Shown here: positions 1-5,009 of the stretch, in pieces
How positions within the stretch are numbered: the first letter of the stretch is position 1
How the letters are laid out: every line of letters begins with the position of its first letter
Source: Phormidesmis priestleyi
GTDB taxonomy: Bacteria > Cyanobacteriota > Cyanobacteriia > Phormidesmidales > Phormidesmidaceae
Reading direction: 5' to 3'
Assembly: GCA_003242115.1 (NCBI GenBank)
Contig: QBMP01000207.1
Coordinates: forward strand, 3,085-8,230
Length of the DNA stretch: 5,146 nucleotides
Notes under the pieces: model-generated
Databases searched by the model: none
What the model was told of the DNA's origin: nothing
What the model saw: only the letters and a program-made list of their open reading frames with translations
Position numbers and translations under genes: made by a program

Positions 1-281
1 TCGGGAAATAAGGTAATGCGCAAGATCGGGTAGCGGGATTTTAGGGCTGCGCAGCCGCTGTGAATGGCAGTCCAGTCAGGGGATATCCATCTGAAGGTTT
101 GCAGGGAGTGGGTAAGGCGATCGCGGTGCCCCTGCCACTGAGTTAATGGATGCGCCAAATCTTGGCCATACACCCGCATGGTGGTAAACACCGTCGCGCC
201 AAATCGCAGACCCGCATTGTCGAACGGCAAAGCCGCCGCGCCATCCTGCTCAAACAGCGCCCCATCGTACCAAAAAGCCAT
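1..281 (-). CDS. Aminotransferase class IV (aminodeoxychorismate lyase / branched-chain aminotransferase-like), N-terminal part
   Basis: Reading the minus strand from ATG at 281 gives 93 uninterrupted codons to the window edge, so the C-terminal two thirds are missing. The protein begins MAFWYDGALFEQDGAAALPF and continues with DNAGLRFGATVFTTMRVYG (residues 21-39). This matches the N-terminal strand region of fold-type IV PLP enzymes, where a short D-x-G-hhh-G-xx-hFTTh-R-hY motif opens the fold. H52-R-D-R-L (52-56) matches the H-xx-RL helix after it. The catalytic lysine would lie beyond the left edge, so the exact reaction (4-amino-4-deoxychorismate lyase for folate, or branched-chain or D-amino acid transamination) cannot be decided. 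The ATG has a good AAGAGGA ribosome binding site. It lies 44 bp downstream of the MBL/beta-CASP gene on the same strand, so co-transcription is likely. The family call is firm; the substrate is open. Confidence 0.85.
   Translation of the reverse strand, partial: MAFWYDGALFEQDGAAALPFDNAGLRFGATVFTTMRVYGQDLAHPLTQWQGHRDRLTHSLQTFRWISPDWTAIHSGCAALKSRYPILRITLFP
117..124. repeat. HIP1 octamer
   Basis: GCGATCGC inside the class IV aminotransferase coding region. Confidence 0.9.
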
Positions 282-283
282 AG

Positions 284-290
284 TCCTCTT
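284..290 (-). promoter_or_regulatory. Ribosome binding site of the class IV aminotransferase gene
   Basis: On the minus strand AAGAGGA sits just upstream of the ATG at 281 (AAGAGGA-CT-ATG). It is the clearest Shine-Dalgarno-like sequence in the window and fixes this start; most other genes here have none. Confidence 0.5.
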
Positions 291-304
291 AGCCTGTTTA
301 CTTC

Positions 305-332
305 AAGCTTTGCACTCTAAGCTTTCTACTCT
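305..332. repeat. 14-bp tandem duplication at the 3' end of the MBL gene
   Basis: Two adjacent 14-bp units, AAGCTTTGCACTCT and AAGCTTTCTACTCT, differ at two positions; a third partial copy starts at 333 (AAGC). The MBL stop codon (326-328) lies inside the second unit, so the duplication may have altered the last residues or the stop position of that protein. No regulatory role is evident. Confidence 0.55.
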
Positions 333-2086
333 AAGCCCTGACGAGAGCGCTCAAACGCAGCGCAACTGCCATCTGAGGTGACCTGCAACCCCACCAGCGG
401 CGAGTTAGGATTGCGACAGCGCTGCCCCCGCAGGTGCCGACAGTAGTAGCAGGTTTTGCCAACCGCCGCCCCCGCACGCGGCGCAACCCGCATTAGCTCC
501 CGCTGATTGAGCCCCCGCAGCACGAGCTGATCGCCCTGCCAGGTGGCTTCTACAATGCCGGTATCGGCCAGCTGCACCCAGCGGGGATCGCTCTCTAAGC
601 TAGTAGGAAGGGTGATGCTCACCCGCTCCCTGGTAGACTCTACTTCGCCTTCGTACAGGGTGCTTTGCGGCGGTGCAGGGTGCCAAAACGATTCAGCCAA
701 AAGCAAAACGATTAGCTGAGTTGTGGTTGGCAAGTGGGGCTGATAGCGGCTTTGCAGATCGTCTAGGCTGGCCAAATTAGCAAGCTGCTGCGCTTGCCCA
801 TGCACAAAAATAACGTGCTGTGGCCTGAGATTGTGGATGAGTTGAGTCGTGCCCGCTACATCAGAGTGATTGGTCAGCATGTAGTGCTCAATCTCAATCA
901 TCGGGGGCTCAATCATCGGGGGCTCAGTGATCGGCGCTTCCGTGATCTGGGGATCAGCAGTCTGGATTTCACTCTGAATTTCGCTCTGAATTTCGCTTTG
1001 GGCCTGCATCTCCGCTAACCAGTCAAACCCGTACCAGCGCGTAAAGGAGCCTGTTGACTGGCCCACCATTTGGTTCTGCCAACGAGGAATGTCGCTCAAA
1101 GCAGGCGCAAACACCGTCCAGTGAGCCAAATCGCCCTGACAGTAAAGGCTAGGATGCGTGGCCGGATGCACGATAAAGATAGCGGGCTCTGAGCTGCTGT
1201 GAAGATCGGCTGTCGTTGTATCAGCCTCTAATCGCCGCACGCGCGGGAGCACTCGTTCATCCCAAAACAGCGGCTGATGCTGCGCAAAGTTTTGAACCGT
1301 GGCGGGTAAGGCCGAAAGCGCCCCTAAATAGGCGTCGCAGCCCATCGCAATCAGCGGATCGACCCAGACGTTAATCGGCTGGCCGGTGAACTGGTGGTGC
1401 GATCGCACCAACATCAGCAGTTCTTGTCCCAACCCCAGCAAAGGGCACGGGAAAACCGCCCGCCCAGGATGCGTCCCATTGCTTTTGAGCGCTTCGCTAA
1501 GACGCTCAACTAAATAGTTCTCCTGCTGCTTGCGGTGCGGATGTCGCTCGGTGCCATAGCTGCCTTCGATAATCAGCACATCAGGCTTAAGGTTGCGCAA
1601 TTCAGCGAGCGGCAAGCCATCGACTAGCCGCCCATTGGATAAAAAGCAGTCGCCCGAATAAAACACGCTATAGGTGCGCTGGGGCGTTTTGTACGTAATT
1701 AAAAAGCAAGCGGCCCCCGGCAAATGACCGGCAGGCCATAGCTGCACTAAAAGCCCTGGCGCTAGCTCAATTGGCGTTCGCCAGGGTAATGAGCGGCAAA
1801 ACTTCGCATCGGCCTGACCGGGCCAATTGAGCGGCAGCAGTCGAGCGGTAATTTCACTGCTAAAAATCGGCAGATGTGGAAAGGCCCGATGCAGCGGCAG
1901 CAGCCCCCGAATATGATCCGTATGGGCATGAGTACAAAAGACAAAATCGGCGGCTTCTTCGCGCAGCGCACTAATATCGGCTAAGCCGCAGTCGAGCAAA
2001 ATAGAATAGGGGCCAATCTGAACGCTCAGACAGATCCCCTCATCTTCGTAGCCGACGCTATAGGGCAGACAAGACAGCTCAGGCAC
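326..2086 (-). CDS. MBL-fold/beta-CASP metallo-hydrolase (probable RNA-processing nuclease) with Cys-rich C-terminal tail
   Basis: 586 residues from a GTG start; no Shine-Dalgarno is visible, but the N-terminus (PYSVGYEDEGICLSVQIGPY) starts where I expect cyanobacterial relatives to start. The metallo-beta-lactamase motifs are complete: D32 (LLDCG), H53-A-H55-T-D57-H58, H121 (AGH) and D146 (SGD). Beta-CASP motifs are also visible: E174 (IIEGSYG), H407-S-D409 and H429 (FVHG). The two-metal site therefore looks intact, and the family (CPSF73/RNase J-like) predicts phosphodiester hydrolysis on RNA; DNA or another substrate is not excluded. Residues about 361-400 are a Q/E/P/I-rich insert made of tandem repeats just before motif B. 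Residues 546-575 carry C-x2-C-x7-C-x17-C, a likely zinc or Fe-S knuckle. It lies 59 bp after the 40-residue protein gene and 44 bp before the aminotransferase gene. The fold is certain; the cellular role is inferred. Confidence 0.92.
   Translation of the reverse strand: MPELSCLPYSVGYEDEGICLSVQIGPYSILLDCGLADISALREEAADFVFCTHAHTDHIRGLLPLHRAFPHLPIFSSEITARLLPLNWPGQADAKFCRSLPWRTPIELAPGLLVQLWPAGHLPGAACFLITYKTPQRTYSVFYSGDCFLSNGRLVDGLPLAELRNLKPDVLIIEGSYGTERHPHRKQQENYLVERLSEALKSNGTHPGRAVFPCPLLGLGQELLMLVRSHHQFTGQPINVWVDPLIAMGCDAYLGALSALPATVQNFAQHQPLFWDERVLPRVRRLEADTTTADLHSSSEPAIFIVHPATHPSLYCQGDLAHWTVFAPALSDIPRWQNQMVGQSTGSFTRWYGFDWLAEMQAQSEIQSEIQSEIQTADPQITEAPITEPPMIEPPMIEIEHYMLTNHSDVAGTTQLIHNLRPQHVIFVHGQAQQLANLASLDDLQSRYQPHLPTTTQLIVLLLAESFWHPAPPQSTLYEGEVESTRERVSITLPTSLESDPRWVQLADTGIVEATWQGDQLVLRGLNQRELMRVAPRAGAAVGKTCYYCRHLRGQRCRNPNSPLVGLQVTSDGSCAAFERSRQGLE
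896..955. repeat. 15-bp in-frame tandem repeat, four copies (two exact, two diverged)
   Basis: AATCATCGGGGGCTC occurs exactly twice (896-910, 911-925), followed by the diverged units AGTGATCGGCGCTTC (926-940) and CGTGATCTGGGGATC (941-955). On the minus strand this encodes a pentapeptide series (DPQIT, EAPIT, EPPMI, EPPMI) inside the MBL protein. The period keeps the reading frame, and the gradient of identity suggests recent duplication of the last unit. Confidence 0.85.
962..997. repeat. 12-bp in-frame tandem repeat, three copies
   Basis: CTGAATTTCGCT is present twice exactly (974-985, 986-997) and once with two changes (CTGGATTTCACT, 962-973). On the minus strand it encodes three successive QSEI units in the MBL protein linker. 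It lies only 6 bp from the 15-bp array, so two independent expansions sit in the same 100-bp stretch. Confidence 0.85.
1399..1406. repeat. HIP1 octamer with extended palindrome
   Basis: GCGATCGC within the MBL gene; the flanks extend the palindrome to GGTGCGATCGCACC. Confidence 0.9.
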
Positions 2087-2145
2087 GGGCAGTTTTTGAC
2101 AAAATGGAACGTGAAAGGGGGGCTAAATCGGCTAACTTGACTAAA

Positions 2146-2268
2146 CTAATGAGCAGAACCGTTGCCGTGATAGTCTTTGGAGTCGTAAAAACCGTTGCGG
2201 GTGCCAAAGAACAGGCAGGCTGCGGCAAATAGGCCGGTGAGTACAAAAAGGACGAGTTTGATATCCAT
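2146..2268 (-). CDS. Small single-span membrane protein, 40 residues, conserved-looking C-terminus
   Basis: The minus strand reads ATG (2268) to TAG (2146) and gives 40 residues: a short MDIK head, one hydrophobic helix of about 18 residues (L5 to G22), then a polar tail RNGFYDSKDYHGNGSAH (24-40). The size, one transmembrane helix and a soluble aromatic/His/Gly tail resemble the small subunits of thylakoid complexes (photosystems, cytochrome b6f, NDH-1). I recall similar short cyanobacterial proteins ending in a YHGNGSAH-type tail but cannot name the family. A lipoprotein reading is weaker, because the residues before C18 (AAA) fit a lipobox poorly. No clear Shine-Dalgarno is present, though a candidate promoter lies 28-57 bp upstream. 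It is co-directional with, and probably leads, the MBL and aminotransferase genes. An overlapping plus-strand frame is much less protein-like. Confidence 0.7.
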   Translation of the reverse strand: MDIKLVLFVLTGLFAAACLFFGTRNGFYDSKDYHGNGSAH

Positions 2269-2295
2269 AGTAACGTTCAAAGAAGGTTCAAAAGG

Positions 2296-2325
2296 TTATA
2301 AGCGGTTCACGGGTGATCGTAACAA
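2296..2325 (-). promoter_or_regulatory. Candidate sigma70-type promoter for the minus-strand gene set
   Basis: On the minus strand TTGTTA (2325-2320) and TTATAA (2301-2296) are separated by 18 bp and end 27 bp before the ATG of the 40-residue protein. Spacing and position are right for a promoter driving the small protein, MBL and aminotransferase genes. The boxes are only partial matches in a short AT-moderate region, so this is tentative. Confidence 0.3.
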
Positions 2326-2353
2326 CTTCGCTTGACAGGGGTGCCAATTCTTA

Positions 2354-2974
2354 ATGGTTTATGACAAATTTGTGCCTAATAAGCCCGATCTGCGGGAAAG
2401 GATTGAGCCTAGCTGGTGCGATCGCCCCTCCATCCAAGTCGCTCCTGATCTGATCGGCTGCACGTTGGTTAGGCAACTGCCGAATGGCCCGCTAATTCGC
2501 GGCAAAATTGTCGAAACCGAATCCTACGCACCTGATGATCCGGCCTGTCATGCGTATCGTGGTCAAAGCAGGCGCAATGCCTCAATGTTCGGCCCGCCGG
2601 GGCATAGCTACGTGTATTTAATCTATGGCCTCTATCACTGTCTGAATGTGGTGACGGAACCAGCGGGTACAGGCAGCGCTGTGTTGATTCGATCGCTCGA
2701 TCTAGAAACTATTCCGCCCGGATTAGCGGATCTGCCTCATCAAAAGCCGCATCGCATCGCGGCAGGGCCAGGAAAATTATGTCGAGCTTTGGAAATTGAT
2801 CGCCGCCTGGATGGTGCGCTCTATGCGCCCAAAAGTGGCTTGTGGCTAGAGCCTCGCAGGGAGCCGATACCGCCGACAATGATTACCCAAACCACTCGCA
2901 TCGGGATCACAAAAGCGGCTGAGCAGCCCTGGCGCTGGTATCTGCAAGGAAATTTGGCGGTTTCTAAAGGCTAG
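2354..2974 (+). CDS. mpg: 3-methyladenine DNA glycosylase (AAG/Mpg family)
   Basis: Monofunctional DNA glycosylase that removes alkylated and deaminated purines and starts base-excision repair. The 206 residues match the family's usual length of about 190-210 and its motifs in order: DLIGCTLVR (32-40), IVETESY (52-58), DPACHAYRG (62-70), RNASMFG (74-80), GHSYVYLIYGLYHCLNVV (83-100), AVLIRSLD (109-116), AAGPGKLCRAL (136-146) and TRIGI (181-185). By alignment from memory with human AAG, E56 corresponds to the catalytic glutamate E125, Y58 to Y127, H66 to H136 and Y88 to Y159, so the active site looks intact. The ATG at 2354 lacks a ribosome binding site; GTG at 2372 is an alternative that removes six non-conserved residues. 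It is divergent from the 40-residue protein gene across 85 bp and convergent with the lipoprotein gene 44 bp downstream, so it is probably monocistronic. Confidence 0.94.
   Translation: MVYDKFVPNKPDLRERIEPSWCDRPSIQVAPDLIGCTLVRQLPNGPLIRGKIVETESYAPDDPACHAYRGQSRRNASMFGPPGHSYVYLIYGLYHCLNVVTEPAGTGSAVLIRSLDLETIPPGLADLPHQKPHRIAAGPGKLCRALEIDRRLDGALYAPKSGLWLEPRREPIPPTMITQTTRIGITKAAEQPWRWYLQGNLAVSKG
2418..2425. repeat. HIP1 octamer
   Basis: GCGATCGC near the 5' end of the glycosylase gene (codons for C22-D-R). Confidence 0.9.
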
Positions 2975-2991
2975 CTAACTATCTAGCTAAC
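2971..2991. repeat. CTAGCTAAC direct repeat in the convergent intergenic gap
   Basis: CTAGCTAAC occurs at 2971-2979 and 2983-2991, a 12-bp period that starts at the mpg stop codon (TAG, 2972-2974). The TAGCTA cores can form only a 6-bp stem with no T-tract, so this is not a convincing terminator. Confidence 0.4.
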
Positions 2992-3018
2992 CCCAGTGAA
3001 ATGCCAGCTAAGCCCAAC

Positions 3019-3675
3019 CTAAAGCGCTAATTCTTGACCTTTGCTGGTGAATTTGACGGCAGTGACGCCCCAATCAGGGTTGTCGAGTAAGGTTTTTTCA
3101 ATGCCGCCGAAGAGCGATCGCTGCTCACAGCTAGAAAGAGACACAAACTTACGCTCAGAGTTAGGCGCTAGCTCCATATCCACAACAGCCGTCGTACCGT
3201 CGATGTTCACTTCGTAGCTCTGAATTTTGAAAGCATTGTAGTCAAGCCCTTTCATTGCCTCGCCAACGGCTTCAGACATGGCTTTATCGCTATGCACCTC
3301 GACCGTTTTTTCAACAAAGTCGTTGCACTGATTGTCGATGGTATAAACCGGGACAGCCACCATGCTGGTGTCTGGCTGCTTGTTATCAGCTTGCCCGTCT
3401 GGCTGGGCTGCTGCTGGCTGATCTTTATCAGGCGTGGCTTCAGTAGCTACTGGGGGCGTTTGCTTTGGGACTGCGACAACACTGGGCGTAGCGCTAGGCG
3501 TAGGGTCTGCGGCGACCTCTTCTTTGGGCGCAGTTGCACAGCTAGTGACCATCAGCGCTAGCGTTAAGGCTAGACCATAGACCCCTGATCGGGCGCGCCG
3601 TGAGACAGCTTCTGAAGTGCGTTTTGCAATCCGCTCTGAAGGGGGGCGTGACAATGACTTGAGCAACCGAACCAT
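3019..3675 (-). CDS. Secreted lipoprotein with GerMN-like (sporulation/germination-type) domain
   Basis: 218 residues from ATG at 3675; the frame opens further to a TTG at 3729, but that adds a non-signal hydrophobic stretch with no support. A basic RRARSG segment precedes the hydrophobic helix [19 protein letters not shown]46 is a lipobox, so the mature protein would be lipid-anchored on the periplasmic face or outer membrane. Residues about 47-105 are a low-complexity Ala/Pro/Thr/Gln linker. The C-terminal domain (about 106-218) begins [12 protein letters not shown] and shows the GerMN-like pattern: a beta strand, then [16 protein letters not shown], a helix around the SLSSCEQ motif, then [12 protein letters not shown] recall cyanobacterial proteins of this kind annotated as GerMN or sporulation/germination proteins, although cyanobacteria form no endospores and the function is unknown. 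C117 and C183 could form a disulfide. It is divergent from pyrB and convergent with mpg. Confidence 0.8.
   Translation of the reverse strand: MVRLLKSLSRPPSERIAKRTSEAVSRRARSGVYGLALTLALMVTSCATAPKEEVAADPTPSATPSVVAVPKQTPPVATEATPDKDQPAAAQPDGQADNKQPDTSMVAVPVYTIDNQCNDFVEKTVEVHSDKAMSEAVGEAMKGLDYNAFKIQSYEVNIDGTTAVVDMELAPNSERKFVSLSSCEQRSLFGGIEKTLLDNPDWGVTAVKFTSKGQELAL
3114..3121. repeat. HIP1 octamer
   Basis: GCGATCGC in the GerMN-like domain of the lipoprotein gene, next to the SSCEQ motif. Confidence 0.9.
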
Positions 3676-3722
3676 CTGACGAAATACTGAGTACAGCACT
3701 AAATAAAATATATAGTCACATC

Positions 3723-3750
3723 TTAACAAAACAGTTGACTGCGATAAATT
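3723..3750 (+). promoter_or_regulatory. Candidate pyrB promoter
   Basis: TTAACA (3723-3728) and TAAATT (3745-3750) are spaced 16 bp apart. Transcription would begin near 3757 and give a leader of about 135 nt before the TTG at 3894, carrying the repeats and hairpins described below. The boxes are imperfect and AT-rich chance matches are common here, so this is weak. The lipoprotein promoter must lie in the same region on the other strand (AT-rich TATATATTTTATTT around 3700-3713), but I cannot place its boxes. Confidence 0.25.
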
Positions 3751-3784
3751 CAGTTATGTGCCAATTTGCCAAGCTAAAGCGCGC

Positions 3785-3810
3785 ATATCGGCCATTTCGC
3801 TGGCCGATAT
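3785..3810 (+). promoter_or_regulatory. Perfect 10-bp inverted repeat (hairpin) in the pyrB leader
   Basis: ATATCGGCCA (3785-3794) is the exact reverse complement of TGGCCGATAT (3801-3810), with a 6-nt TTTCGC loop between. In RNA this would be a stable leader hairpin; in DNA it could be an operator palindrome. No T-tract follows directly, so by itself it is not a terminator. It spans the first two units of the 13-bp repeat array. Confidence 0.65.
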
Positions 3811-3864
3811 TACTGGCCAATATTACTGGCCAATTTTACTGGCCGATTTCGCTGACCGATAGAC
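3787..3864. repeat. 13-bp tandem repeat array upstream of pyrB, six units
   Basis: Six consecutive 13-bp units fit the consensus CTGGCCRATWTTA: ATCGGCCATTTCG (3787), CTGGCCGATATTA (3800), CTGGCCAATATTA (3813), CTGGCCAATTTTA (3826), CTGGCCGATTTCG (3839) and a decayed CTGACCGATAGAC (3852). The GGCC core is self-complementary, so units can pair with one another. Thirteen is not a multiple of three, so the peptide read through the array is not periodic; this favours a non-coding leader over a protein extension. Confidence 0.85.
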
Positions 3865-3874
3865 AGCCTTTTTT
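3851..3874 (+). terminator. Weak terminator-like hairpin with T-tract in the pyrB leader
   Basis: GCTGAC-CGATA-GACAGC (3851-3867) can pair as four base pairs, an A-A mismatch and one further G-C pair around a 5-nt loop, followed by C and six T's (3869-3874). The stem is short, so a real terminator is uncertain. Its left arm lies in the last units of the 13-bp array, so pairing with upstream units would compete with it, as in an attenuator. Confidence 0.3.
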
Positions 3875-3893
3875 CGACCTACCCCAACTCATT

Positions 3894-4997
3894 TTGATCA
3901 ATTTCTCTTGGAACCGACGCCATATTCTCTCGCTAGCCGACTTTACGCCTGCTGAATATGAGAGCGTGCTGCAAACAGCGCTGAGCTTTCAAGGTGTGCT
4001 CTCACGGCGCACTAAAAAAGTGCCGACGCTTCAGGGCCAAGTCGTTGCCAATCTTTTTTTTGAGCCATCTACCCGCACTCGCAGCAGCTTTGAGCTAGCC
4101 GCCAAGCGCCTATCCGCCGATACGCTTAATTTTTCACCGGGCAGCTCTTCGCTGACCAAAGGTGAAACGATTCTAGATACGGCCAAAACGTACCTGGCGA
4201 TGGGCACCGATTTAATGGTGATTCGCCATCAGAGCGCTGGGGTACCGGCGACTATTGCTCAGGAAATGGATCGGCTCAAGGCTGGAGTAGGCGTTCTCAA
4301 TGCCGGAGACGGGCAGCATGAGCACCCTTCTCAAGCGCTGTTAGATCTGCTGACAATCTGCAATTCGCTGAACCCACAGCAGCCGACTACTAAGGATTTG
4401 CGAGGCAAAAAAATAGTGATTGTGGGCGATATTTTGCATTCACGAGTGGCCCGCTCCAACCTCTGGAGCTTGAGCACGTGCGGCGCTCAGGTGCATTTGG
4501 TGGCACCGCCGACTCTGCTGCCGAAAGCGTTTGAAGCGGCTTTTTCGGTGCCGTTAGCAGCGGCTGTATCGCCGGAGGGATCAACCGATGAGTCGGTGAC
4601 TTTTCCAGTGACTCGCGACGTTTTTGTGCACTGGCAGCTTGAAACGGCTTTAAAGGAGGCTGATTTTGTGATGGCGCTGAGGCTGCAAAAGGAGCGGATG
4701 AGCGATCATTTGCTGCCGAGCTTACGGGAGTATCATCAGCGCTTTGGGATCACGCGCGATCGCCTCAAGCACTGCCATCCTCACGTCAAAATTCTGCACC
4801 CCGGCCCGACGAACCGAGGCGTCGAAATTACCTCTGATCTCATGGATGATCCCGATCTGAGCTTGGTGCCTCAGCAGGTTGCCAGCGGCGTCGCAGTGCG
4901 GATGGCCTTGCTGTACCTGATGGGCCGTGCCAAAACGGGCGAGGTTAAATCTAAGCAGCGTGAGCCTCAACTACGTGAGCCTCAATTAATCGAGTAG
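3894..4997 (+). CDS. pyrB: Aspartate carbamoyltransferase catalytic subunit
   Basis: Condenses carbamoyl phosphate and L-aspartate to N-carbamoyl-L-aspartate, the committed step of pyrimidine synthesis, in the cytosol as a catalytic trimer. From TTG at 3894 it is 367 residues. Visible motifs: [13 protein letters not shown] (55-67, carbamoyl phosphate loop S59-T-R-T-R63), K89-G-E-T (the 80s-loop lysine), H144-P-S-Q147, HSRVARSN (182-189), RLQKERM (263-269) and [11 protein letters not shown] (302-312). The catalytic set looks complete. The frame stays open upstream to ATG 3756 (413 residues), but that part encodes the 13-bp repeats and resembles nothing in the family; homology begins at [12 protein letters not shown], six residues after the TTG. 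No ribosome binding site is visible for either start. Family members are usually about 305-340 residues; the excess here is a loop near 221-239 and a repeated tail ([12 protein letters not shown]). No pyrI is adjacent. Confidence 0.94.
   Translation: MINFSWNRRHILSLADFTPAEYESVLQTALSFQGVLSRRTKKVPTLQGQVVANLFFEPSTRTRSSFELAAKRLSADTLNFSPGSSSLTKGETILDTAKTYLAMGTDLMVIRHQSAGVPATIAQEMDRLKAGVGVLNAGDGQHEHPSQALLDLLTICNSLNPQQPTTKDLRGKKIVIVGDILHSRVARSNLWSLSTCGAQVHLVAPPTLLPKAFEAAFSVPLAAAVSPEGSTDESVTFPVTRDVFVHWQLETALKEADFVMALRLQKERMSDHLLPSLREYHQRFGITRDRLKHCHPHVKILHPGPTNRGVEITSDLMDDPDLSLVPQQVASGVAVRMALLYLMGRAKTGEVKSKQREPQLREPQLIE
4756..4763. repeat. HIP1 octamer
   Basis: GCGATCGC in the pyrB coding region, in the segment encoding ITRDRLK. 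Confidence 0.9.
4959..4988. repeat. 15-bp in-frame tandem duplication in the PyrB C-terminal tail
   Basis: CGTGAGCCTCAACTA (4959-4973) and CGTGAGCCTCAATTA (4974-4988) differ at one base and encode REPQL twice, three codons before the stop. The tail lies beyond the conserved end of the enzyme (about MALLYLMG), so the duplication is probably neutral. Confidence 0.85.
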
Positions 4998-5009
4998 TCG
5001 AATCTTCCA

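Noticed and set aside
178..381. Plus-strand open frame of 67 codons over the aminotransferase start and MBL end
   Set aside because: It overlaps two well-supported minus-strand genes and their intergenic gap, and its product has no recognisable pattern.
794..1018. Plus-strand open frame with repeated NHRGL and FALN units
   Set aside because: It is the antisense reading of the 12- and 15-bp repeats in the MBL gene; the apparent peptide repeats come from the DNA repeats.
1762..1971. Minus-strand open frame in another phase inside the MBL gene
   Set aside because: It overlaps the conserved HxHxDH-containing part of the MBL domain, which is clearly the coding frame.
2104..2232. Plus-strand 42-codon frame (ATG at 2104) opposite the 40-residue protein
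   Set aside because: The product lacks a membrane span or a recognisable motif, while the opposite strand encodes a coherent small membrane protein.
2332..2360. Perfect TTGACA (2332-2337) as a -35 box for the glycosylase gene
   Set aside because: The -10 position 17 bp on reads TGGTTT and would overlap the start codon. It would make sense only if translation began at GTG 2372, for which there is no other support.
2972..2989. TAGCTA-ACTATC-TAGCTA as a terminator between mpg and the lipoprotein gene
   Set aside because: It has only six weak base pairs and no T-tract on either strand.
3255..3561. Two plus-strand open frames opposite the lipoprotein gene
   Set aside because: They are antisense to the linker and GerMN-like domain; Cys/Trp/Arg-rich products of this kind are typical of antisense frames.
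4390..4970. Two minus-strand open frames opposite pyrB
   Set aside because: Both lie wholly inside the conserved PyrB coding region and show no independent features.
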